A stretch of 5,211 nt of DNA from an uncultured Ruminococcus sp. (lineage in GTDB: Bacteria > Bacillota > Clostridia > Oscillospirales > Ruminococcaceae), in assembly GCA_937898375.1 (NCBI GenBank), contig CALEJX010000184.1, positions 1 through 5,211 of the forward strand, written 5' to 3'. A model generated the notes under the pieces. It was not told the origin of the DNA. It saw only the letters and a list, made by a program, of their open reading frames with translations, and ran no database searches. A program made the translations under genes and the position numbers. Positions 1 through 5,211 of the stretch are shown one piece after another (the stretch's first letter is position 1; every line of letters starts with the position of its first letter).

Positions 1-288
1 GCTATCCTTGGCTGGAACTATTACGGCGAAAGATGTATGGAATATCTTTTTAACAGCAATATGAAGATCGTTATGGTATACAGATATCTCTATATCCTTG
101 CTGTATTTATCGGCCCATACATGACAGTTTCTGCCGTATGGACTATCGCAGATATCTTCAACGGACTTATGGCCCTGCCAAACCTTATCGCTTTGCTTGC
201 TCTCAGCGGCGTTATAAGCAAAGATACAAGGCGGTATGTGGCTAAGTATTCCAGAGCCAAGCGTATCAACAAGCTTGCAAGAGCGTAG
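1..288 (+). CDS. Sodium:alanine (AGCS family) amino-acid symporter, 3' end
   Basis: This is the C-terminal 95 residues of an integral membrane carrier that couples sodium (or proton) entry to uptake of alanine or glycine. The reading frame is open from base 1, so the 5' part lies outside the window; the family is usually about 450-500 residues, so roughly a fifth is visible. Visible family signatures are ILGWNYYGERCMEYLF at residues 2-17, the VWTIADIFNGLMALPNLIAL stretch at 46-65, and a short basic cytoplasmic tail rich in Lys/Arg. Two membrane spans can be seen, at about residues 28-48 and 55-73. The sequence pattern matches B. subtilis AlsT-like proteins from memory; the substrate cannot be fixed from this fragment. 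A terminator follows 20 nt after the TAG stop, so the gene closes its transcription unit. The annotated Met at base 37 is internal, not the start. Confidence 0.93.
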   Translation, partial: AILGWNYYGERCMEYLFNSNMKIVMVYRYLYILAVFIGPYMTVSAVWTIADIFNGLMALPNLIALLALSGVISKDTRRYVAKYSRAKRINKLARA

Positions 289-307
289 ATATTGTACTTT
301 ATATGAA

Positions 308-341
308 GCGGAGACCACCTGATGTGGTTTCCGCCTTTTTT
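308..341 (+). terminator. Rho-independent terminator after the symporter gene
   Basis: An 11-bp stem (308-318 with 324-334) contains one G-U pair and closes a 5-nt loop CTGAT. A run of six T follows (336-341). It lies 20 nt after the symporter stop codon and insulates it from the binding-protein promoter downstream. Confidence 0.92.
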
Positions 342-352
342 GTGTTAGACTT

Positions 353-455
353 AATCACCAAAAATAAGAATGGCTATTTGTTGAAATCACCAAAAGTATT
401 TAAAAGAGGGTAACAGTGATTGTAACTTTATTGACAACGATTACATTAGGTGATA
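353..455. repeat. Four AATCACC-like elements in nested inverted arrangement
   Basis: AATCACCAAAA occurs twice in direct orientation (353-363 and 385-395, 32 bp apart, about three helical turns). Its complement appears as AGTGATT at 415-421 and GGTGATA at 449-455. The outer pair is centred near 404 and the inner pair near 403, so the four sites form a nearly symmetric nested array. The last element overlaps the spacer and the start of the -10 box of the promoter at 431-459. This suggests binding sites for a transcription factor controlling the binding-protein gene, but the elements are short and AT-rich, and chance cannot be excluded. Confidence 0.4.
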
Positions 456-459
456 TAAT
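431..459 (+). promoter_or_regulatory. Sigma-A promoter of the solute-binding protein gene
   Basis: A perfect -35 box TTGACA (431-436) is separated by 17 nt from a perfect -10 box TATAAT (454-459), which has an extended TG at 451-452. Transcription should start near 466-467, giving a leader of about 58 nt before the ATG at 525. Such a consensus promoter should be very strong, as suits an abundant binding protein, and probably needs repression rather than activation to be controlled. Confidence 0.92.
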
Positions 460-477
460 ATCATTTGTAAGAATTGA

Positions 478-489
478 GGAAACGTTTTC
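478..489. promoter_or_regulatory. Putative LacI/CcpA-family operator
   Basis: GGAAACGTTTTC is a 12-bp palindrome centred on CG with one mismatched pair (479/488). This is the layout of LacI/GalR-family operators. Against the remembered cre consensus TGWAANCGNTNWCA, the stretch 477-490 agrees at 11 of 14 positions. It would lie at about +12 to +23 from the predicted transcription start, where a bound repressor would block elongation. Control by a sugar-responsive repressor or by CcpA fits a carbohydrate-type binding protein, but no regulator gene is in the window. Confidence 0.45.
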
Positions 490-500
490 GTGAGAAAACG
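483..500 (+). other. Short hairpin in the binding-protein mRNA leader
   Basis: CGTTTTC (483-489) and GAAAACG (494-500) pair perfectly around a GTGA loop. It shares its left arm with the putative operator at 478-489, so the same bases may act as DNA site or as RNA structure. No T-run follows, so it is not a terminator. It lies about 16 nt into the predicted transcript and could protect the 5' end; this role is only a guess. Confidence 0.4.
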
Positions 501-509
501 ATCTGTAAC

Positions 510-514
510 GGAGG
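510..514 (+). promoter_or_regulatory. Ribosome binding site fixing the binding-protein start
   Basis: GGAGG ends 10 nt before the ATG at 525. It supports that start over the in-frame TTG at 474, which would add 17 basic residues ahead of the signal peptide and would leave almost no leader after the predicted transcription start. Confidence 0.8.
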
Positions 515-524
515 TTATATAATA

Positions 525-1952
525 ATGAAAAATTCCAAGCGTGTTATTGCTGGTGCAATGGCTCTCTTGTCAGCAGTGAGCATAGCTTCATGCGGCAGCT
601 CTTCAAGTGGCAGCTCGAGCAGCTCTTATGTTGATAAGGTAAAGGTAGCAAGCACTGACGATATTTCTGCTATCCCTGACGGCTCAGAAAAAGAGCTTGA
701 GTGGCTTTCTTATTTTGACATCAATCCAACTAAGAAAGAGCCTGAAAAGAGGACAGACCTTACACTCTTTGAGGAAAAGGGCGGCAAGATCAAGTATTCT
801 CAGACTTCATCCATGAACAAGTATGATAAGCTTGCAGCAAGACTTATGTCTAACGATCCACCGGATATGTTCTGGTATGAGCAGTCTATGACATTCCCTG
901 CAAACTGTATCAAGGAAATGTTCCAGCCTGTTGACGATATCGTTGATTTTGACAGCGCAATGTGGAGCGATGTCAAGGACGTTGCCGAGCAGTTCACTCT
1001 TAATGGTAAGCACTTTGTTGCTCCTATCAACTTCCTGCCTGGTTCTGTTATCACATATGATAAATCTATGATCGACGCTGCCGGTCTTGACGATCCATAT
1101 GAGCTTTATCAGAATGGTGAGTGGGATTGGAACACATGGTATGACATGATGTCAGAGTATTGCGAGGGCGCTGCTGCTGACGAGGAAAGATATGGCATAA
1201 ACGGTTGGTTCGCTCCATTTATCTTCCAGTCAACAGGTAAGACTCTTATCACATATGACGCTGATAAGGACGAGTATGTTTCAAACCTTAATGATGCTGA
1301 TTTTGTAAGAGCTTCTGATGTGCTTTATGATATCGCAAAGAATGGCATGTACTATCCTGATTGGGTAGGACAGGCAGGCGACGCATTCAAGAAGAATATC
1401 CTCTTCTATGCAATGGGACCATGGGCTTCTACAGGTACACATTCACCTAAGGACGGCGACAATTGGGGCGTAGTTCCAATGCCAAAGGATCCTAACACTG
1501 ATACGCTTTATACAACTATCGATATGAATGCGTATATGTGGGTAAAGGGCTCGACAAAGAATGACGCTATGAAGTGCTGGCTTGAGTGTGCAAAGATAGT
1601 TTATACTCAGGATACATATAAGGATATCGAGAAGGAGAAGTTCTTTGTAAACAATCCTAACTGGACAGAAGATATGTATAACGTAGCTTATGTTGACCTT
1701 GTTACAGACAAGTTCACTAAGATATTTGACCCTGGATATGGTATCTCCACAACTCTGTCAGATAACGACGCTGCAACAAATGATACTAAGGAAGCTGTTA
1801 TCCCTTATCTGTATTCTTCAGTTATGAAGACAGACGAGAACGGCTCACAGTACACATGGACACAGCTCAAAGAGCAGTATAAGGGCACTGTTGATTCAGA
1901 GCTCAAGACTCTCAACGATCAGTATCACGCATATCTGGAAAAGAATAAGTAA
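525..1952 (+). CDS. ABC-type extracellular solute-binding lipoprotein (family 1, sugar-type)
   Basis: A 475-residue lipoprotein that should be anchored on the outer face of the membrane and capture a small ligand, probably a carbohydrate, for an ABC importer. The N-terminus has a basic start (KNSKR), a hydrophobic core at residues 7-21 and the lipobox IASC, with Cys23 as the lipidated residue. A Ser/Gly tether (24-34) follows. The mature part shows family-1 features: SNDPPDMFWYE near residues 109-119 and the aromatic NGEWDWNTW at 197-205, typical of oligosaccharide binders. Length is normal for the family. The ATG at 525 is chosen because GGAGG precedes it and it places the signal peptide at the N-terminus. 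It has its own strong promoter and a terminator after the stop, so it appears to be transcribed alone. No permease or ATPase gene is adjacent. The ligand cannot be read from the sequence. A role in sensing with the neighbouring two-component system is possible but unproven. Confidence 0.93.
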   Translation: MKNSKRVIAGAMALLSAVSIASCGSSSSGSSSSSYVDKVKVASTDDISAIPDGSEKELEWLSYFDINPTKKEPEKRTDLTLFEEKGGKIKYSQTSSMNKYDKLAARLMSNDPPDMFWYEQSMTFPANCIKEMFQPVDDIVDFDSAMWSDVKDVAEQFTLNGKHFVAPINFLPGSVITYDKSMIDAAGLDDPYELYQNGEWDWNTWYDMMSEYCEGAAADEERYGINGWFAPFIFQSTGKTLITYDADKDEYVSNLNDADFVRASDVLYDIAKNGMYYPDWVGQAGDAFKKNILFYAMGPWASTGTHSPKDGDNWGVVPMPKDPNTDTLYTTIDMNAYMWVKGSTKNDAMKCWLECAKIVYTQDTYKDIEKEKFFVNNPNWTEDMYNVAYVDLVTDKFTKIFDPGYGISTTLSDNDAATNDTKEAVIPYLYSSVMKTDENGSQYTWTQLKEQYKGTVDSELKTLNDQYHAYLEKNK

Positions 1953-1970
1953 TATAACTTGCCATATAAA

Positions 1971-2002
1971 GACGGACGGAAATTATTTCGCCCGTCTTTT
2001 TT
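1971..2002 (+). terminator. Rho-independent terminator after the binding-protein gene
   Basis: Arms 1971-1981 and 1986-1996 form an 11-position stem starting GACGG/CCGTC, with one A-C mismatch, one G-U pair and a 4-nt loop. AAA (1968-1970) can extend the pairing into the T-run, and six T follow (1997-2002). It begins 18 nt after the TAA stop and ends just before the next promoter. Confidence 0.88.
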
Positions 2003-2003
2003 G

Positions 2004-2032
2004 TTGTAAAATCAGTGAAAATGTGATATAAT
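2004..2032 (+). promoter_or_regulatory. Sigma-A promoter of the two-component operon
   Basis: A -35-like TTGTAA (2004-2009) and a perfect TATAAT (2027-2032) are 17 nt apart, with an extended -10 TG at 2024-2025. The -10 region shares TGATATAAT with the binding-protein promoter. The -35 directly abuts the T-run of the preceding terminator. Start of transcription is expected near 2039-2040, leaving a leader of about 90 nt. Confidence 0.82.
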
Positions 2033-2043
2033 CATATAAGCGC

Positions 2044-2065
2044 ATTAAGAATTAATTAAGAATTA
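2044..2065 (+). repeat. Perfect tandem 11-bp repeat, putative response-regulator binding site
   Basis: ATTAAGAATTA occurs twice head to tail (2044-2054 and 2055-2065) with no mismatch. Direct repeats with an 11-bp period (here TTAAGA-N5-TTAAGA) are the usual binding layout for OmpR/PhoB-type regulators, where two monomers bind the same face of the helix. It sits at about +5 to +26 from the predicted start of the operon that encodes such a regulator, which suggests autoregulation, most simply repression in that position. Binding is inferred, and the repeat is AT-rich. Confidence 0.5.
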
Positions 2066-2113
2066 TGTTGAGCTGTTTTTAAAGAACATGGCTTATAATA
2101 ATAAACGTAAAAG

Positions 2114-2119
2114 AAAGGA
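2114..2119 (+). promoter_or_regulatory. Ribosome binding site favouring the inner start of the response regulator
   Basis: AAAGGA ends 10 nt before the ATG at 2130. The earlier in-frame ATG at 2088 has no comparable site; only a weak AAAGAA lies almost against it. The inner ATG also gives the standard N-terminus a few residues before the first receiver strand. Confidence 0.55.
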
Positions 2120-2129
2120 TCGTGCCGAT

Positions 2130-2837
2130 ATGGAGATAAAGGAGCCTGTAATCCTTGTTGTAGATGATGATAAAGATATAGTGGGAGCTATCGCAAAGCT
2201 GCTTGAAATGGAGGGCTATAAGGTAATAAAAGCCTATGACGGTCTTGAAGCTTTGGAGAAGCTCACCGAGAACAGCGTTCAGCTTATACTCATTGACGTC
2301 ATGATGCCTAAGCTGGACGGACTTTCTACAATGATGAAAATAAGGGCAACAGAAAATATCCCTATACTTGTGCTTTCTGCTAAATCTGAAGATACAGATA
2401 AGGTGCTGGGGCTTTCAATGGGCGCTGATGATTACATAACAAAGCCTTATAACCCTATGGAGCTTGTGGCAAGGGTAAGAAGCAACCTAAGAAGATATAT
2501 GCAGCTTGGCGCTATCGACACGGCAAACAAAACGGATATTATAGAAATAGGCGGTCTGGAGCTTGACACTCAGGCGAAAAGCCTGAAGGTTGACGGAGAA
2601 CCTGTCAAGCTCACCGCCACGGAGCTTAAGATACTTGAGCTTCTTATGAAAAACGCAGGTAGGATATTTTCTGCCGAGGAAATTTATTCTAAAGTGTGGA
2701 ACGAGGACGCTTATGCCGTTGAAAACACGGTAATGGTACATATTCGTCACATCAGAGAGAAAATAGAGATAAACCCTAGAGAGCCGAAATACTTAAAGGT
2801 GGTGTGGGGAATTGGCTACAAAATCGAGAAAATTTGA
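2130..2837 (+). CDS. OmpR/PhoB-family response regulator, VanR-like
   Basis: A 235-residue cytoplasmic DNA-binding regulator that should be phosphorylated by the kinase encoded next to it. The receiver domain (about residues 6-120) has the acidic pair in VVDDD (Asp12-14), phospho-acceptor Asp56 in LILIDVMMPKLDG, Ser83 in the switch position and Lys105 in DYITKPYNPMEL. A winged-helix domain (about 137-235) ends with the typical VMVHIRHIREKIE recognition region and the wing motif WGIGYKIEK. The GADDYITKP and VWGIGYKIEK motifs resemble VanR, but no van genes are present, so resistance should not be inferred. Start at 2130 is preferred for its AAAGGA site; starting at 2088 would add 14 residues that are strongly basic. 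The gene overlaps the kinase start by 26 nt, implying translational coupling. Tandem repeats upstream suggest it regulates its own operon. Target genes are unknown. Confidence 0.95.
   Translation: MEIKEPVILVVDDDKDIVGAIAKLLEMEGYKVIKAYDGLEALEKLTENSVQLILIDVMMPKLDGLSTMMKIRATENIPILVLSAKSEDTDKVLGLSMGADDYITKPYNPMELVARVRSNLRRYMQLGAIDTANKTDIIEIGGLELDTQAKSLKVDGEPVKLTATELKILELLMKNAGRIFSAEEIYSKVWNEDAYAVENTVMVHIRHIREKIEINPREPKYLKVVWGIGYKIEKI
2795..2802 (+). promoter_or_regulatory. Ribosome binding site for the kinase, inside the regulator gene
   Basis: AAAGGTGG lies 9 nt before a TTG at 2812 that opens the kinase frame; the frame is closed by a stop at 2794-2796. The alternative ATG at 2857 has no clear site before it. 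This supports the overlapping TTG start but does not prove it. Confidence 0.5.
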
Positions 2838-5211
2838 GCAGGCAGAATGGTTCAAGATGTTCTCAGCAAAAAAGACGAGAATTATAGCATTCGTGCTTGC
2901 CTGCGTTATTGCAGGCGGCTTTTGCTTGTCTTTTGTGCTTTATGCTAACAGCCATGCTGACAGCAGCAGTAAGTCTTATCTTAAATCAGAAAGCTATAAG
3001 GTGGCTTCCAATGAAATGTATGAGGAGCTGTGCGTAACAGCATCGGCTTATCTTAGGTATATTGATGACGATTGGAACTACACTCAGCCTAGACATCTGT
3101 TCAATGATTATCTGAATTATCTTGATTACAACCGCTATAAATACAAAAAGACAGAAAGCGGTATCCAGCTTGTTGATAGTCAGTTTGATTACTATGTGGG
3201 AATTACTCAAAAGGGTGAAACAAGATATCTGTCAAATATAAAGGATATAGAAAAATATGACAGCGAGACGGATAGGATAGACGCTTTTAAAGCGTCGCAT
3301 AAAAACTATATACTTCGCCGTGATAACGAGGTCATGAGCGACAGAACTTCATCAGGGCAGATAGTTGACTACTATTACAATACCGCTGAGTATCTTGACA
3401 CTGTGACAGAAGAATTTTATGCCGATAACCTTGTGCCTGTGGGCGGAAGCTATTATGATAATTACGGCAGATATTTCTACAATTACGGCAATTATGATTC
3501 AATAGCTTTTTATAATGTTGATTCATCATACAATGCAAGAAAGGGTCTTGACCTTAAAAATGGTCTGAAATATTCCGACAGGCTTGATGACGAAGAAATT
3601 GGCGACGATTATGACACAGATGATGGCACTACATATTATGACTTTGAAAATGGCATATATTATTATGAGGACGATTATGGAAACGCATGGGCAAGCTGTG
3701 AAAATCTCTATGACCTGCCTGATTACAAAGCGACAGACAATGACGATTCAGGCATAACAGTTTTCTTTGCACCAAAATCTGAAAAGCTCACGGCAATGGA
3801 AAAAGAATACACCGAGGCTTTAAACGATATGTACCGTGCAAAGCTTCTGATGTTCGTTCTTGGAGTAGCTGAGTTTGCGCTTATTTGCTATCTGCTCACC
3901 ATATGTGCATATAACACAGAGCCTGAAAGTGAACAGCGCTGGAAGCAAAACAGCTTTCTGAAAAAAGTGCCTACAGAAGTTTATATTCTCTTTATGGCTG
4001 CTACCTTAGGTTTCACCGCATTTTTCTGGTACTATTGGGGCACTTATGTAAAACTTACCAAAACAATTTTTGAAAGTGCACTGACAAATGCTATTTTTAG
4101 AAATGTTGTTGCCATGCTGTTGTTTGCAGCGGCATATTTCGTAGGCTTTGGCTCGTGTATGCAGCTTGTAGGCAAAATAAAGACAAGAAGCATATTCAAA
4201 GAAAGCCTTATTTGCAGATTTTGCAAATTCATATGGCGCAAATACAAGGGTACGTCACTGTATCAGTATTTCCATGGCCTGCCACTTGGAGTGAAGCTTT
4301 CCATAAGAACTATAGCTATAGGCGCTTTGATGATTTGGAGATACGTTTACTTCTATGATGACACATTTCAGATATTACTGCTTATGGTATCACTGGTACT
4401 CATAGCATTAGATATCCGTGATTTCTCACAGCTTTCCAAACTCAGCAAACAGATAGACAGCCTTGGAGAAGAAAAGCCTTATGAGGGCAAGATAAGAAAA
4501 ACTTCGGCTGTTTACGCAGAATATGAAAAGCTCAACTCAGTTCAGGATAAGGTGAGAGAGTCGGTGGAGCAGCAGATACAATCTGAGCGTTTGAAGATAG
4601 AACTTGTGACTAACGTTTCACATGACCTGAAAACGCCGTTGACCTCCATTATCAGCTACATCGACCTGCTTAAAAAAATGGACCTTGACGAGGAAGCTTC
4701 AAGCTATGTGAAGATACTTGATAAAAAGGCACAGAAGCTTAAAGGCATTGTATCTGACGTTTTCAGTATCGCAAAAGCCACGAGCGGCGTTGATGTAAAC
4801 CTTACAAAGCTTGATTTTGTAATGCTGTTAAATCAGTGCATTGCAGACGCAGAGGACAAGATAGCTGACAGCGGCAAGACGGTAAAGGTAAACATAAATG
4901 CCGACAGTGCAATGGTCATGGGCGACGGCGACAAGCTTTACAGAGTGTTCCAAAACATTGTTGACAACGCTCTGAACTACTCTATGGACGGCACAAGGAT
5001 ATTCCTTGATGTGTACAAAAAAACGGACAGAATAGTGTTCTCTGAGAAGAACATATCCGCAACGCCAATAAACTTTACAGAAGAAGAGATACTCGAAAGA
5101 TTCGTGCGAGGGGATAAGTCACGAACAGACGGCGGAAGCGGTCTGGGATTATCCATATCAAAGAGCTTCACAGAAGCCTGCGGCGGCACGTTCAATATCG
5201 AGATAGATGGA
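2812..5211 (+). CDS. Membrane sensor histidine kinase with Tyr/Asp-rich ectodomain, 3' end missing
   Basis: The frame stays open for 800 codons to the last base; by analogy with the family only a short tail should be missing. Numbering is from TTG 2812; ATG 2857 (residue 16) is the alternative start. Order: membrane span at about 24-44; extracellular region about 45-343, very rich in Tyr and Asp, unrecognised; spans at about 345-366, 390-410, 431-453, 495-515 and 518-536; a HAMP-like/coiled linker to about 595; a HisKA dimerisation domain with phospho-acceptor His604 in VSHDLKTPLTS; and an ATPase domain with N-box Asn715/Asn719 (FQNIVDNALNY), ATP-lid ERFVRGDKSR (762-771) and G2 box GGSGLGLSI (774-782). 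The usual DxGxG box is replaced by KNIS (746-749), as remembered for a clostridial subgroup. Basic loops at 367-389 and 454-494 fit the inside positions of this topology. It should phosphorylate the upstream regulator in response to an unknown external or membrane signal. Confidence 0.93.
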   Translation, partial: MATKSRKFEQAEWFKMFSAKKTRIIAFVLACVIAGGFCLSFVLYANSHADSSSKSYLKSESYKVASNEMYEELCVTASAYLRYIDDDWNYTQPRHLFNDYLNYLDYNRYKYKKTESGIQLVDSQFDYYVGITQKGETRYLSNIKDIEKYDSETDRIDAFKASHKNYILRRDNEVMSDRTSSGQIVDYYYNTAEYLDTVTEEFYADNLVPVGGSYYDNYGRYFYNYGNYDSIAFYNVDSSYNARKGLDLKNGLKYSDRLDDEEIGDDYDTDDGTTYYDFENGIYYYEDDYGNAWASCENLYDLPDYKATDNDDSGITVFFAPKSEKLTAMEKEYTEALNDMYRAKLLMFVLGVAEFALICYLLTICAYNTEPESEQRWKQNSFLKKVPTEVYILFMAATLGFTAFFWYYWGTYVKLTKTIFESALTNAIFRNVVAMLLFAAAYFVGFGSCMQLVGKIKTRSIFKESLICRFCKFIWRKYKGTSLYQYFHGLPLGVKLSIRTIAIGALMIWRYVYFYDDTFQILLLMVSLVLIALDIRDFSQLSKLSKQIDSLGEEKPYEGKIRKTSAVYAEYEKLNSVQDKVRESVEQQIQSERLKIELVTNVSHDLKTPLTSIISYIDLLKKMDLDEEASSYVKILDKKAQKLKGIVSDVFSIAKATSGVDVNLTKLDFVMLLNQCIADAEDKIADSGKTVKVNINADSAMVMGDGDKLYRVFQNIVDNALNYSMDGTRIFLDVYKKTDRIVFSEKNISATPINFTEEEILERFVRGDKSRTDGGSGLGLSISKSFTEACGGTFNIEIDG

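Noticed and set aside
505..518. Five-bp hairpin GTAAC/GTTAT with most of the GGAGG site in its loop
   Set aside because: Too short and weak (includes a G-U pair) to call as a regulatory structure or riboswitch.
474..524. In-frame TTG at 474 extending the binding protein by 17 residues
   Set aside because: It would put a basic stretch before the signal peptide, lies within about 8 nt of the predicted transcription start, and lacks a ribosome site; ATG 525 has GGAGG.
800..1054. Minus-strand open frames inside the binding-protein gene
   Set aside because: They lie wholly antisense to a well-supported gene, have no ribosome sites or recognisable motifs, and reflect codon bias of the sense strand.
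2088..2129. ATG at 2088 as response-regulator start, adding 14 residues rich in Lys/Arg
   Set aside because: No good ribosome binding site precedes it, and the inner ATG at 2130 has AAAGGA and the family's usual N-terminus. It stays possible as an alternative.
2986..3538. Minus-strand open frames inside the kinase gene (2986-3210 and 3332-3538), as well as 4044-4247 and 4977-5195
   Set aside because: All are shadows of the continuous kinase frame, which shows clear domain order and motifs.
4155..4358. Plus-strand open frame of 67 codons inside the kinase gene
   Set aside because: It lies in another frame within the membrane part of the kinase and shows no independent motif or ribosome site.
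2130..5211. Vancomycin-resistance VanRS system
   Set aside because: The regulator resembles VanR, but the kinase architecture differs from VanS and no vanH, vanA or vanX-like genes are visible; VanR-like regulators are widespread in Clostridia.

Overview
The window reads as chromosomal DNA of a low-to-moderate GC Gram-positive anaerobe, most likely a gut Clostridia/Oscillospiraceae (Ruminococcus-like) species. The pointers are a textbook sigma-A promoter, strong U-tract terminators, a lipoprotein sugar-type binding protein with a Ser/Gly-rich tether, and a VanR-like response regulator paired with a large multi-span kinase of a kind common in that group. The organism is inferred from style, not proven. 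All genes lie on the + strand.

Layout: (1) 1-288 is the 3' end of a sodium:alanine (AGCS) symporter gene, closed by a strong terminator at 308-341. (2) 342-524 is a dense regulatory region. It holds four AATCACC-like elements in nested inverted symmetry, a perfect TTGACA-N17-TATAAT extended -10 promoter, a LacI/CcpA-like palindrome just after the predicted transcription start, a hairpin overlapping it, and a ribosome binding site. (3) 525-1952 encodes a 475-residue lipoprotein solute-binding protein, apparently monocistronic because a terminator follows at 1971-2002. (4) 2004-2129 carries the promoter of a two-component operon, with a perfect tandem 11-bp repeat just downstream of the start site that looks like an OmpR/PhoB-type binding site. 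(5) 2130-2837 encodes an OmpR/VanR-type response regulator. (6) 2812-5211 encodes its sensor histidine kinase, overlapping the regulator by 26 nt and running off the window still open after 800 codons.

How the parts may work together (inference): the binding protein has no permease or ATPase gene beside it, so it either feeds a transporter encoded elsewhere or acts in sensing. The adjacent kinase has a very unusual Tyr/Asp-rich extracellular domain of about 300 residues followed by a five-helix membrane bundle, so the pair could form a nutrient- or envelope-sensing circuit. The tandem repeat suggests that the regulator controls its own operon. No RNA genes, CRISPR arrays, insertion sequences or phage genes were seen. 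The individual families are known. The most unusual elements are the kinase ectodomain, the tandem repeat and the elaborate control region of the lone binding protein.
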